Part shown: in pieces, positions 10,045 through 19,574 of the stretch
Layout of the letters: every line of letters starts with the position of its first letter
How positions within the stretch are numbered: the first letter of the stretch is position 1
From: Ophiocordyceps camponoti-saundersi (nom. inval.)
Lineage: Eukaryota > Ascomycota > Sordariomycetes > Hypocreales > Ophiocordycipitaceae
Length of the DNA stretch: 27,998 nt
Reading direction: 5' to 3'
Assembly: GCA_003339415.1 (NCBI GenBank)
Contig: PDHQ01000392.1
Span: 1 to 27,998 of the forward strand
The notes under the pieces: generated by a model
Told to the model about the DNA's origin: nothing
What the model saw: only the letters and a program-made list of their open reading frames with translations
Database searches by the model: none
Made by a program: the position numbers and the translations under genes

Positions 10045-12600
10045 TTATCTTTACTAACTCGATATCCCCCTACTACTTAACTTAGTATTCCCTATATTCT
10101 ACCTTTTCCTATCTCTTACTATTTTACGCTCCTCTCTTATCCCCGCTTTACCCTTTCTCTCTAGTAGCTCTTATCTTAAATGCCTTTTAACCGCGATATT
10201 AATCTGCCTTTACGCGTCGCCTACTATTAGACCTAGCGGTTAGGCCGAGACGAACGTGCTTATTTCTATATACTTTAGCACCGTGTCCCGCCTATGCCCG
10301 TTCTCTATATAGATCTTCCTTCCGCTCTCTACTATACTTAATCTAGCCTCGCTAAGTCTTAAGATACCTTTTCCTTCCGTACGGCATTTCTCTATCTAGT
10401 CCTCGTAGTTCGTATATATCTTAATTCCCGATACCCTAAATTCCGATATCTCGTTTGCCGCCTCTGCCGCCTTTTCCTCGTCTATATTTTCCTCCGTATT
10501 TATAGCCTCTATTTCGTATTATCTCGGTTATTCTAAACTAAGTACCTTTTTCCTCTTCCTCTCGGTCTTTATACTTTTCCTCTTCCTCTTAGTCTTTATA
10601 ATACGGCGAGCCGGCCTCCTTTTTCGCTTTCGCGGACCTACCGTCGATAATACGGCGTAGGTTTCGTTTTTAGCTTTATTAGCCCGTTACGAATCTCTCC
10701 TCTACGGTATAGCCTTACGCGTATCCTCCGTATCCTCTACCGCGCTCCCTATTAGTACCGTCCTACTCGAACCGTTACCTCTCTCTTTCTCCTCTATCTT
10801 ATTATTCCGCGCGTCCTTTTCTTTCCGCTCCCTCTCCTCTCTTATTTCCTTTAGATTTTCGTCACGCTTATCTCGCGTACCTAATATTTCCGATACGTTT
10901 AGCTCTCCCGTCCTTTCTGCTATGTCCCCTAGTACGGTATTTTGCACTCCTCCTTTATAAGATATACCTACTACTATCCCCTCTCTCTCTCCTTCGACGC
11001 CTTCCCTTTCCGCTCCTCCTTATAAAAAAAAGGAAACGTTAGCTTAGAAATAGTGCCGGACCTCCTTATTTCTTCTTACCTTATCTTCGCTTCCTACTAA
11101 ACTCGTAAGAACCTTATCTATAAAGCTAGCTATAAGAGATATTATTCCTCCGGTATCTTTTCCCGCGTTATCTATCTTCTCCTACTACGTGTCCGTGCTA
11201 TATTCTTCGCTTTATATCGTTTCGCCTCCTTTATCCGGTCCTTAGTAGTTACCTAGTCCCGCTTTATCGCCTTCTATTTACGTACGCGTAAATAGTCTAT
11301 CTATCTCGAATACCTAGCATAAGGGCGGCATATAGAATAGGCATATCCCTCCTATCGTTATTAGTCCCTTACTCCTATTATAACCCTTATCTGTTCTCTA
11401 TCCTTTAGCTTTAAAGGGGTACTTTATATCCCCCTATCTTTTTAAACTTATAATACTAAGTTTGTTAGCCGCTATCCTATATAGGCTTAATATAACTATA
11501 TCGATCGCGCTTATATATATCGGCTTCTCTCCTGCCTCCGGTATAACCTAATCTTATATAAGGAGTCTTAGCTTAGGTATTAACCGTCTTACCTCTCCGT
11601 ACTATATTATCCTTAAAATATTAATACCGGCGATTTCGGTAACGCGGTCTAGCTCGTATCTGACGAATCCCCTACTCTAGTGCTAGAGTATTATTATCGA
11701 AAGGTAGCCGTATTCCTATTTTTCCTTTTATTTCGTATATAGCACGACGACGTAGTCGAACGCTACTCCCTTTCCCTATAAGTGTAGGATCTTTTTCTAT
11801 GCCCCTACTATATATTTTGCCTTTTCCTCCCTCCCCTCCTTCTATAAGTTAAATAGTATAAGTATTTATATTCCCTAGTCCTATAAAAAACTGCCCTAGT
11901 AATATCCCCCGTTATTTAATTTTGCTTTAAAGTTAACTAGTCCGCTAATAAGCTCGTGCTCGCTAAGCCGCTCTTTAAGGCTATAAGTAGAGAATCTTAC
12001 TTTTCCTTAAAATATTCTATTATTATGCTTATTACTATACTTAGCTATTATTTTTAGCGCGTTATCCGTAAGATATATAGTATTCGTAAGCCCTCTTTAT
12101 AGAATCCTTATTAATACTTATAAGCTAAACGACGAGTACTAGTTTTACCGCTTAGCGTCCTTTAGAAACTCGAATAGGTCTATATAGTATATTTGCTAGT
12201 TTACGATATTAGTAAATAGTTCTACTCCGTTTAATATTCTAACCTCCTTTTCCTCGCATATATCTAGTAATAGCTTATATTAATCTAGCCACTATAGCCG
12301 TAGCTTAAACTAGCTTAGCTACTCGAATTATAGTAACGTAGGAATCGTTTTCTCTACTTTCTTAAGAATATTACTTATGCCCGATAAATCCGATTACGTG
12401 CTTATCGAATATCCTAAGATAAGAGGTAAGAATCTAGCCTCTAGCGTTACCCCCTTAAAGAAGTTTATCGCTTATAGTATAGCCGCTAATATCTCTAGTC
12501 CTAATATCGAATTCTCCTCTATTTTCTTTCTTAGTCGGTAGTTAGCGTCTTTATTAAATAATTCTCGCACTAAATTTTACGAGAAAATAGAGAAGAAAAA
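10045..12600 (-). pseudogene. Large decayed ORF, about 850 codons, unknown family
   Basis: Read on the minus strand from about 12600 to 10045, one frame gives protein-like sequence throughout, broken only by TAA/TAG where glutamine or tryptophan codons are likely. Stop-free stretches include about 103 codons ending at 10702 and about 50 codons below 10680. N-terminal to C-terminal: a mixed hydrophobic/charged region (LVRELFNKDANYRLRKKIEE; LEARFLPLILGYSIST), a middle part (KVRFSTYSLKERLSEHEL; YELDRVTEIAGINILRII), a highly charged, probably coiled-coil segment at 10702-10947 (LKEIREERERKEKDARNNK), a basic, nuclear-signal-like cluster at about 10535-10625 (KRKRRPARRIIKTKRKRK), and an EEKAAEAANE-containing tail. 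I could not place it in a family: no transposase, helicase or reverse transcriptase motif was evident. Start and stop are not fixed. That no frame change was needed suggests decay mostly by base substitution. It may be a copy of a repeated gene elsewhere, since RIP normally needs a duplicate. Confidence 0.55.
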
Positions 12601-12710
12601 AAAAATAGTAATATAAAATTCGTACTCGATAGGTTTTTTTATTCTACGCCGTTACGTTATTATCTACGTAGTTATATAACGGTACGTACCTTTATTTTCC
12701 TTTATTCTTA

Positions 12711-12773
<63 letters not shown>

Positions 12774-13249
12774 TAGTCTATACTTATTATACCTAATATA
12801 CCTACTAGGCTACCTAGGCTACCCTTACCCTAAGGACTAACTTACCTTTATATACGTATAATATTATGTTATCGAAGGCACGATTAGTAGGGCCGCGGGC
12901 GTGAACTACTATAAACTGCCCCCTCCCCTTTCCTCCCCCCTTTTCGACTATTATTATCCTAAGGTCGAATTAAGTATAATTATTTTGCTACTTTAAGGCA
13001 TATATCTTTACTATCTTATATATATATATATATATATTATATAATATATAAACGTCTCCGTAATATTAACTTCTAATAATAAGATTATAATATATCTTAC
13101 CCTTAATCTTAATATATATTTACTACTCTAAAACGCACTCCCTATACCTTTAAATATATATATATATTTAGACTTTAAAGTTTAAAATATATATTATATT
13201 TATATATATATTATTAAGTAACTTTTCGGCACGCTCCTCTATATAGTGA
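12601..13249. other. AT-rich gene-free stretch with a less mutated patch
   Basis: Contains the 58-base T tract, long alternating TA runs (about 13016-13040 and 13155-13215) and a short patch at 12884-12935 that keeps several CA and TG dinucleotides (GGCACGATTAG, GGGCGTGAACTA, AACTGCCCC). No coding frame or RNA gene recognised. Confidence 0.5.
12713..12770 (+). repeat. 58-base T homopolymer
   Basis: An uninterrupted T run of 58 bases, far longer than any other homopolymer in the window. On the minus strand it is an A tract, so it could be the poly(A) tail of a retroposed element lying to the right (12771 onward, minus strand). No LINE motif was seen there, and slippage expansion or an assembly artefact is equally possible. 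Confidence 0.6.
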
Positions 13250-14100
13250 TATTATTCGTAAGAAATAAGCGCGCTAGATATCTCTACGTATATTTCTTAT
13301 TATAACCGTTATAGCTGCGTCTCCTTACCCTTCTCCTTAATTAGAATTAGAGACGCCTGCTTAGGCTTATTATAGCCTCTTATTATTATAACCTCGTTAT
13401 ACTTTCTAATAACCCCCATAGCATTATTCTAGTTATCGCTATATAACGATTATTTCTTTATATTTCCTGCTTATATTTATACTTAGCGTATACTATTTAT
13501 ATTATACGAAAGTAAACTTTTATTTTCCTCCCTTCTAATATCTTTTAGTTATCCTTATCCTCGACTAACCTTAGAAGCACTAAGTTAACTATATACGTTT
13601 ATATATATCTCTTAACGCTTACGTTATACTTAGGATAGCTATAATAATCTTAACTTATTTCGCACGATCTATAACCTTAAGTTTAATATCGTCGTTATCC
13701 TCGTTTTAAGTAACTATAATTATATTTATAACCGAATCCGTGGCCGCCGCCGTAATTATAGTTATATAATACCGCGCTCCCCGCGAACGAAATATATATA
13801 TTACACACCTGCTAGACTTAAACGAGAAGTATTTTTTAAAAGGGCTAGAGTTCTTCCGGTAAATATTATATAAGCTTAACGATATCGGGGCGCGGCTCGC
13901 TATTAGATATACTAGTAAGCGTCCGCGCCGTCGTAGCACGCGCTTTATAATATCTCGGTACGATACTATATTTAGAGACCTTACCCGGATATCGTCGCTA
14001 GGGAGCGCCGCTAGGCGCTTCTCCTTATCCTTCGTACTATATATTAGTATCTCCTCTCGTCCGGTATATACTATCGTTTTTACTTACTATAAGGGCAAAT
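13250..14100 (-). other. Unresolved coding-like region beside the left LTR
   Basis: Two minus-strand frames look protein-like and I cannot decide between them. One has a 77-codon stop-free run (13706-13939: arginine-rich start, then SSPFKKYFSFKSS). The other reads SNSEPRPDIVKLI and, further on, NYGGGHGFGYKYNYSYLKRG, with TAA/TAG breaks, then a lysine/isoleucine-rich part. The position directly after an LTR on the minus strand would suit the gag region of a second, truncated copia element, but no zinc knuckle or other gag motif was found. Confidence 0.3.
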
Positions 14101-14104
14101 AGTT

Positions 14105-14670
14105 AAAAAAGTTTTTCTCTAATACCGGATATCTTTATTACTTTCTATTCCTAGTAAGCCTTATTAGGGGATATCGTGCGATAAAGGGTAGGTATAAAGT
14201 TATTATACGAAACGTAAGGACTTATTAAAGAATAAAAAAAAACAATTATATAAAAAAACTAAGTTAGCAGGGTTATTAATAAAGGTCGCTACCGCGTATA
14301 TCGTAGATAACGTTATCGCTTACCTCGGTCGTCGTCGTCGTCGTCGTCGCTCCTCGCCCTACCTAAAGAGAAGAAGAAGAGGAGGGGAGGAGAGGAGAAG
14401 AAGGGAAGAAGAGAAGAGGGGAGGGTTTAGGAAAGAAGAGGGCCTTTTATATCTTTTCCGGATAGCCCGTTATATAACCTACCGTTCTTTACGAGGAAGA
14501 GAGCATCGTTACTTTATTTATCTCTACCTCCTACGGCTTCCTATGCCCGGTCTTTTATATCTAACTTTTCGCCTTTACGATACGGTAAAGACTAATAATA
14601 GTTATATTTTTATAAAATATCGTTAAAAGTCGAGTACCTCGGTACGTAACTACCGCTACTAACTATTAAG
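14105..14670 (-). repeat. Left LTR (3' LTR of the copia element)
   Basis: Aligns with 17505-18060. Shared blocks include ACCGGAT near the left end, AATAAAGGGTA-like sequence, TTAGCAGGGT, a (GTC)n microsatellite (about 14327-14350), a purine-rich tract of about 80 bases (14358-14427), CCTTTTATATCTTTTCCGG, GAGGAAGAGAGCATCGTTAC, GGTCTTTTATATCTAACTTT and CGGTAAAGACTAA, ending near a CGGTACGTA motif. Differences between the two LTRs are mainly C/T and G/A, as RIP would leave. Confidence 0.8.
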
Positions 14671-14899
14671 GTATATAGGCTATCTAGATACTTAGCTATA
14701 TTATGCTCTTACTAAGTAGGCTAATAGTGCCCCTCTTATACTAATCTAGTATAGCTAATATACGAACCTGACCGGGCTTAAGCCCTAAGTAGGTTATAGC
14801 CTAGACTATAGGGTATATTATATAATACCGCCCCTAAGGCCGGGCAGGCTAAAGAATAACTATCGTAATATTATTTCTTAGTATTTAGGCTACTAGAGC

Positions 14900-17470
14900 T
14901 GCCCCTATTCCTTAGCATAGCTAAATTTAGCTAGCGTACGAACTGCTAATACTTGTTCGCCTATAAACCCTTCGTTAGGCCGTCTGCGATTATATCTTCC
15001 GTGCCTATTTACTATAGATTAAAGAAGCCTATCTAATACCTTTAGATAATCTATTTATATCGCAGGTTAATGTGCCTCGTGCGTGCCTTATTAAGTGGGT
15101 TAATCACGGCCAACCTCGCGTTCTAACTATTAGTAAATATTACGAGAGGCCTCTTTTATTCGTAGCCGGTATCTCGAATAACGTTAGAGAGCTAGATCGT
15201 TATAAGCCTAGCGGGCGTAAGGGCTATAAATTCGGCCTCTATGCTACTCGTTATAACGATAGTCTAACGCTTTAAGCGCCACGCGATAGGGCTACTAGCG
15301 AGGAAGATAACGAACCCGGCCGTTAAGGCGCGGGTTACCTAATCGTCCGCGAACGATACGTCGGAATAGACGCGTAGCTAAAGGTCCTTACTATAGGCCG
15401 CTCCTCTAAGCGTGATGCTAAGAGACGGCGTGCCGCGTAAATAGCGGAAAAGGTGCTTTATCGTAGCTAGATAGGCGTGAGTTATATAGGAATTTGCCTC
15501 CGATAGCTTCTTCACGCTATATATGATATCGGGCCTTATACTTAGGGCCAGCTAATTAAGGCTGCCCGTTCGTTTCTACTATATCGTGGCCTTTATCGCG
15601 ATCTCGGCCTCTTTCTAGTCGTAAGGAATTATATGCTTTGTTAGCCACGGCGTCTTCGTGGGCTTTAAATTATCGGTATCGAATAGCTTAAGAATCTTGC
15701 GGGTGAAGGAGGTCTGATATACTCGAATAGTGCGGGCCTAACGATCGCGATCGAACTTAAGGCTAAGGAATTCCTAAGGCTCTCTAAGGTATTTAACCTC
15801 GTATAATTTATCGAGAATTACGGCCTTATTATTAATCTATGCTTATATTAGTGCTATAAGGAGGATATCGTCTATATAAAGAACGAGGAGGCTGCTATTA
15901 GCGTGGCGATAGAGGCGTAACTCGGAGTCGAGTTATTTAAATCCGCGACTAGCTAGATTTTTAGCTATACGCTCGAACTACTAGCGCGGCGAGGCTCGAT
16001 AGCTATAAAGGGCCCTCTTTAGGCGGCAAACGCGGCCTAATTTATCCTTAAAGCCGTGAGGCTATTCGACGAAGATATCTTTATTAAGTTTAGCGTTAAT
16101 AAAGGTATTTACGATATCGAACTTAGCCTATTTAAGGTCTTATATAGCGATAAGCGTGAGGAAGATACGAACGGACAATTAATACGCTACTATAGCATAG
16201 AGGTCTTTAACTAGCCGATCTATAAGATTACGATCTCCGCGGATAACTTAGCGGGCTTTCGCTATCGGATCTGCGCCTTTAATAAGCTTCTCTATATATA
16301 CCTAACGCTTAGGAAGGGTCTTTATATCGTGAGGCTTCGGCACAAGCTCCTAAGCGCCTTTTTAGTATAGTTTATTAAGTTCTTTATTTATCGCGGGCAC
16401 CTATCGTTTATCGAAGTTAGGGAGTTTTTTCGCGGCACGATAATTGCTAGGGGCATAGCCTATAAAGGTTTCCGTAGCTAAGGCTAAGAGAATTATTATA
16501 GGCGCCTTACTAATATATTTGTCTTTATCGGCGAAGGTAACGTGCGGCGTAGCCGTCTTAACGATACCTTTAGTAGCTAGATCGGCCTATATAAGCCTCT
16601 TTAATCTTCTCGTGGGTTTAGTGCCCTAGATCTCCTTAGATAAATAACGCTTGCGGCGTTATATGTCGGTTAAGGTAGAAGAAAGTGTCGATGCCTCGCG
16701 TATATATTAAGAGGGTTGTTCGTCGGGCATTAGATCGGTTTATTAAAGCTATAAGGTACTAGCTAATTCGTTAGGATTATTACGATTATTATAATCGATC
16801 TAAGAGCTAGGAAGGCTTATAGATATAGGCAGTAATTATGCCTCTTTAGCTTCTTTAATCGACGGGAGACCCTTAGGCATTTTCTTTAGAAATCGGGCGC
16901 GGTGCCTCGTTACCTCGATTAGGCGTGGCGTTTAGTAAGGGAAGGTGTAAAGGGTCTCTCTCGGGCGTTTTAAATCGCTCTTTTAATAGCCCTATAAATT
17001 CCTCTTTAACGCGCGATAAATTTAATAATCCGGCTATAGTAGTTAGATATTTCTTCGGTTATTGCTTATTATTTAGTATAGAAGAGGGCTATGAAATGCT
17101 AATGCCGCTATTCTAGCTACGGGAACGTTGTTCCTGCCCCTTCTCTCTAAAGGGAAGAGAAATCGGCTTAAAATCGATAACTTTAACCTCTTTTTCTTCT
17201 AAACGAGCCCCAAATTCAACTAATAGGTCTTCTTTAATAGTAGGGGCCCCGGCACGATTAATAAAGCGTATATCTCGTGCCCGAATAACGGTCTCTTATT
17301 TAGGAAGCTATATCTTAAAGATATGGCTATGCAGACCTTTAATGCCGACGAGATAACCCTTCTAAGCGCGGGGAGCTATCTTCTTTAATCTTACGATCTT
17401 TTCCTTCGGCTTCGTTACGTATGCCGTATAGCCCTAGGCGTGCAGCTAGCTAATATTATATTTATAGGGC
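14900..17470 (-). pseudogene. RIP-mutated copia polyprotein remnant (IN C-term, RT, RNase H)
   Basis: Minus-strand translation gives clear copia signatures. Integrase C-terminal domain at about 17100-17470: AYVTKPKEKIVRLKK, then GYLVGIKGLHSHIFKI and VIRARDIRFI. Reverse transcriptase of the RVT_2 type at about 15750-16440: NYRAAKKLPNFDKR, LPKR followed by a stop at the usual tryptophan, VYIEK, KFDIVNTFINAKLNKDIFVE, PHGFKDKLGRVCRLKRALY, and catalytic YIDDILLIA at 15852-15878. RNase H at about 14940-15375: DVSFADD, SSIEAEFIAL near 15218-15245, ARTRHINLRYK near 15050-15085, GTEDIIADGLTKGL near 14960-15005. In-frame TAA/TAG codons fall at expected glutamine/tryptophan positions. The integrase frame differs from the RT/RNase H frame, so at least one frameshift lies in the hinge between 16440 and 17100. 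RT copies RNA to cDNA and RNase H removes the RNA template; neither can be active here. The 67- and 107-codon plus-strand open frames at 15072 and 17440 are shadows. Confidence 0.9.
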
Positions 17471-17504
17471 AGATCGAGTGCCTTTATAACCCTCTCGAGA
17501 GGGC

Positions 17505-18060
17505 TTTCTTTTTTTTCCTCGGCACCGGATGTTCTTATCTCCTTCTATTCCCACCGACCTTTCGAGGAAGGTATCTGCGAATAAAGGGTATAACGCTTCT
17601 TAAGCGATACGCAGAGGATTATCCGAAAAAAAAAAAAAAACGACTATATAAGATAACTAGGTTAGCAGGGTCGTTAATTAAGGTCGCTGCCGCGGCTGTC
17701 GCAGATATTATTATAACGTACCTCGGTCGTCGTCGTCGTCGTCGCCGCTGCCTGCCCTGCTAAAAGAGAAGAGGAAGAGAAGGAGAGGCGAAGAGAAGAA
17801 GGGAAGAAGATAAGAGGGGAGGGTTTAGGAAAGGAGAAGGCCTTTTATATCTTTTCCGGCTAGGTCGTTATATGACCTACTATTCTTTGCGAGGAAGAGA
17901 GCATCGTTACTTTATTTATCTCTGCCTCTTATAGCTTCCTGCGCCCGGTCTTTTATATCTAACTTTTCGCCCTTGCGATACGGTAAAGACTAACGATAGT
18001 TATATTTTTATAAAATATCGTTAAAAGTGGAGTATTACGGTACGTACCGGCTATTACTAA
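17505..18060 (-). repeat. Right LTR (5' LTR of the copia element)
   Basis: Partner of 14105-14670, with the same block order: ACCGGAT, AATAAAGGGTA, TTAGCAGGGTCG, a (GTC)n run (about 17726-17745), a purine-rich tract (17762-17829), CCTTTTATATCTTTTCCGG, GAGGAAGAGAGCATCGTTAC and CGGTAAAGACTAA. It keeps more C and G than the left LTR, so it is less RIP-mutated. To its right are GGTACGTACC palindromes (18040-18050 and 18086-18097) of unknown meaning. Confidence 0.8.
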
Positions 18061-18124
18061 TAAACGAAGTAGGTTTATAGAGGGGTACGTACCGCTATAT
18101 ATCTTACTAATACGGGTACGTTAT

Positions 18125-19500
18125 ATTACGAGAATACAAGTAGAAGTATATAGAAACGATATAATGTCTTAAGTCTTGTCCGAAAATGTGGTTAGGACCT
18201 ATGTCCTTTTTTAAAATAGCGAGTATAGAATATAACGCCCCGATCCCCCTGCTTAGATATATACTTATAACTATTCTATAACGACCGTTTCCTTTTTTAG
18301 TTTTTAGCCCTTATTAATAATACTAATACTTACTTTCTAGGTATATATAAAGGAGGCATTTTCCTATATACGTATACGTAATATACCCCCTAGCTTATAA
18401 GCTTATTTAGACGTATCTAATAAGCCTAAAAATTATCTTTAAAAATCGTGAGAATAAATTATCTAAACCCTTAAGAGAAAAAAACGTAGGAAAAGACTAT
18501 AGGTACGTATCTTTTATACCTCTAAATTAGTTAGGCTAAATAAGTTATCTAGGGCAGGTATAGAAAGCTCCTTTCTCTTCCTTTCTCTCTCTTCTCTTTT
18601 CTTCCTCCTTTATCCTTATCTTCTTCTTCTCCTACGGTTATTTTTTTATTTTATATAGCTTTTTTTAGAAAAGACTATAGATCTTATAAGTAACTTAAGT
18701 CTTCCGTCCGCCCGCGATTATAGTATCTAAGGGAGGTATCGCCTCCTCGAGCTTCTAACTATAAACCCGTCGATAGTATTATTTATAACCGCACTAAGCG
18801 TAAATATAGGTATTCGCTTGCGGATTTCTTATACTATAAAATAATATATTTTTCCCTTATAGGATTCTAAGCGCTAGGCACTCTTAAAGCCTACCGTTAA
18901 TATTATTCTTAGGGCTAAGATTACTACGTTAGCTAGGGACGTTTACTTTAAGATTTTACGTAATTTTAGATATTTTAGGGCGATTATTATTTAGAGTCGT
19001 GGCACGCGGAACTTACCGCCTTGCCTTAAATACCGTCGCCTACGTACCGGGGCTTACCCTTTTTAGCGTTACGCCTCTCTCCCTAGCTTTTAGTATAGCG
19101 CTTACGCTAGTTACGTCTAAGCTAGATAAGGACGATACTGCTCTTTTTAGCGTGCCGCGTAAGCGGTCGGTTCGATAAGTTAACTAGCTATTACTATTCC
19201 CGATAATAATAATATTATTAAGGATAGAGAAGTAATCGAGATAGAGGATACTCCGGAGGCTAAAAATAAGTAAGATAGTCTTTTATCGGGTCTATACTTT
19301 AAATACGCCGTGCACTAGCCTGCCGGCATACTATACCCCTACTACCTAACTCCTGCTTAGTAAGCTTAGGTTATAGTAGAGAAGACCTGTCGGTTAAGAG
19401 GAGGTATCTAAACCTTTAGATAGTGGAAACGTTTGCAGGTAGTAAATATAGAAGAATAACGCCTACGCAAATATATTAAAAATAAAAGGAAAAAAAAAAA
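18125..19500 (+). repeat. R1 repeat family, copy 2
   Basis: Matches copy 1 from GTAGAAGTATATAGA and GTCTTAAGTCTT onward, through TATAAAGGAGGCA (18346), TATACGTATACGTAATATAC, GTAGGAAAAGACTATAGGTA and a CT-rich stretch (about 18568-18635) to the decayed ORF. It ends in an A-rich run near 19490-19500, shortly before copy 3 begins. No R2 copy follows, so it looks cut at its 3' end by the junction with copy 3. Confidence 0.8.
18700..19500 (+). pseudogene. Decayed ORF of R1 copy 2 (best-preserved copy)
   Basis: Frame 2 reads GRYRLLELLTINPSIVLFIT, then NIILRAKITTLARDVYFKIL, then PPCLKYRRLRTGAYPF, an acidic EVIEIEDTPEAKN (19229-19267), YAVH, PAGILYPYYLTPA and a lysine-rich KNKRKKKK run (19478-19501). 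Copies 1 and 3 match in frame at several of these blocks, including the YLTPA-like segment, so the ORF was real. The acidic-hydrophobic VIEI plus EDTPE string resembles a SUMO-interacting motif, and the lysine-rich stretch a nuclear signal; both are inferences from short strings. Family unknown. Start and stop are not identifiable, because the frame runs on past 19500 with only TAA/TAG breaks. Confidence 0.55.
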
Positions 19501-19574
19501 AGATAAACGTTTTTCCTAGCTAAGACTTTTAAGTATAACTTGGATTAGATAGAGTAGACCGGGCTTATAACTAT

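Larger units (their letters stand above)
14105..18060 (-). mobile_element. Degenerate Ty1/copia LTR retrotransposon, internally deleted
   Basis: Two similar direct repeats of about 560 bp (14105-14670 and 17505-18060) flank a minus-strand remnant of a copia polyprotein with integrase C-terminus, reverse transcriptase and RNase H in the copia order. Only about 45 bp separate the 5' LTR (right side) from integrase C-terminal sequence, so gag, protease and the integrase catalytic core are missing. The element is thus a deletion derivative that would have depended on other copies. It keeps more CA and TG dinucleotides than its surroundings, mostly in GCA/TGC context. Exact LTR ends and target-site duplication could not be resolved because terminal TG/CA dinucleotides are RIP targets. 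Confidence 0.85.

Noticed and set aside
12884..12935. Possible tRNA-like or other RNA gene in a less mutated patch
   Set aside because: No A/B box or cloverleaf could be built from the sequence.
14326..14350. Possible CRISPR-like or regulatory repeat (GTC)n
   Set aside because: A trinucleotide microsatellite inside the LTR, also found in the partner LTR; there are no spacers.
15072..15275. 67-codon plus-strand open frame
   Set aside because: Antisense to the copia RNase H domain.
16925..17763. Plus-strand open frames of 63 and 107 codons
   Set aside because: Antisense to the copia integrase/hinge region and LTR; the arginine run is the translated (GTC)n microsatellite.
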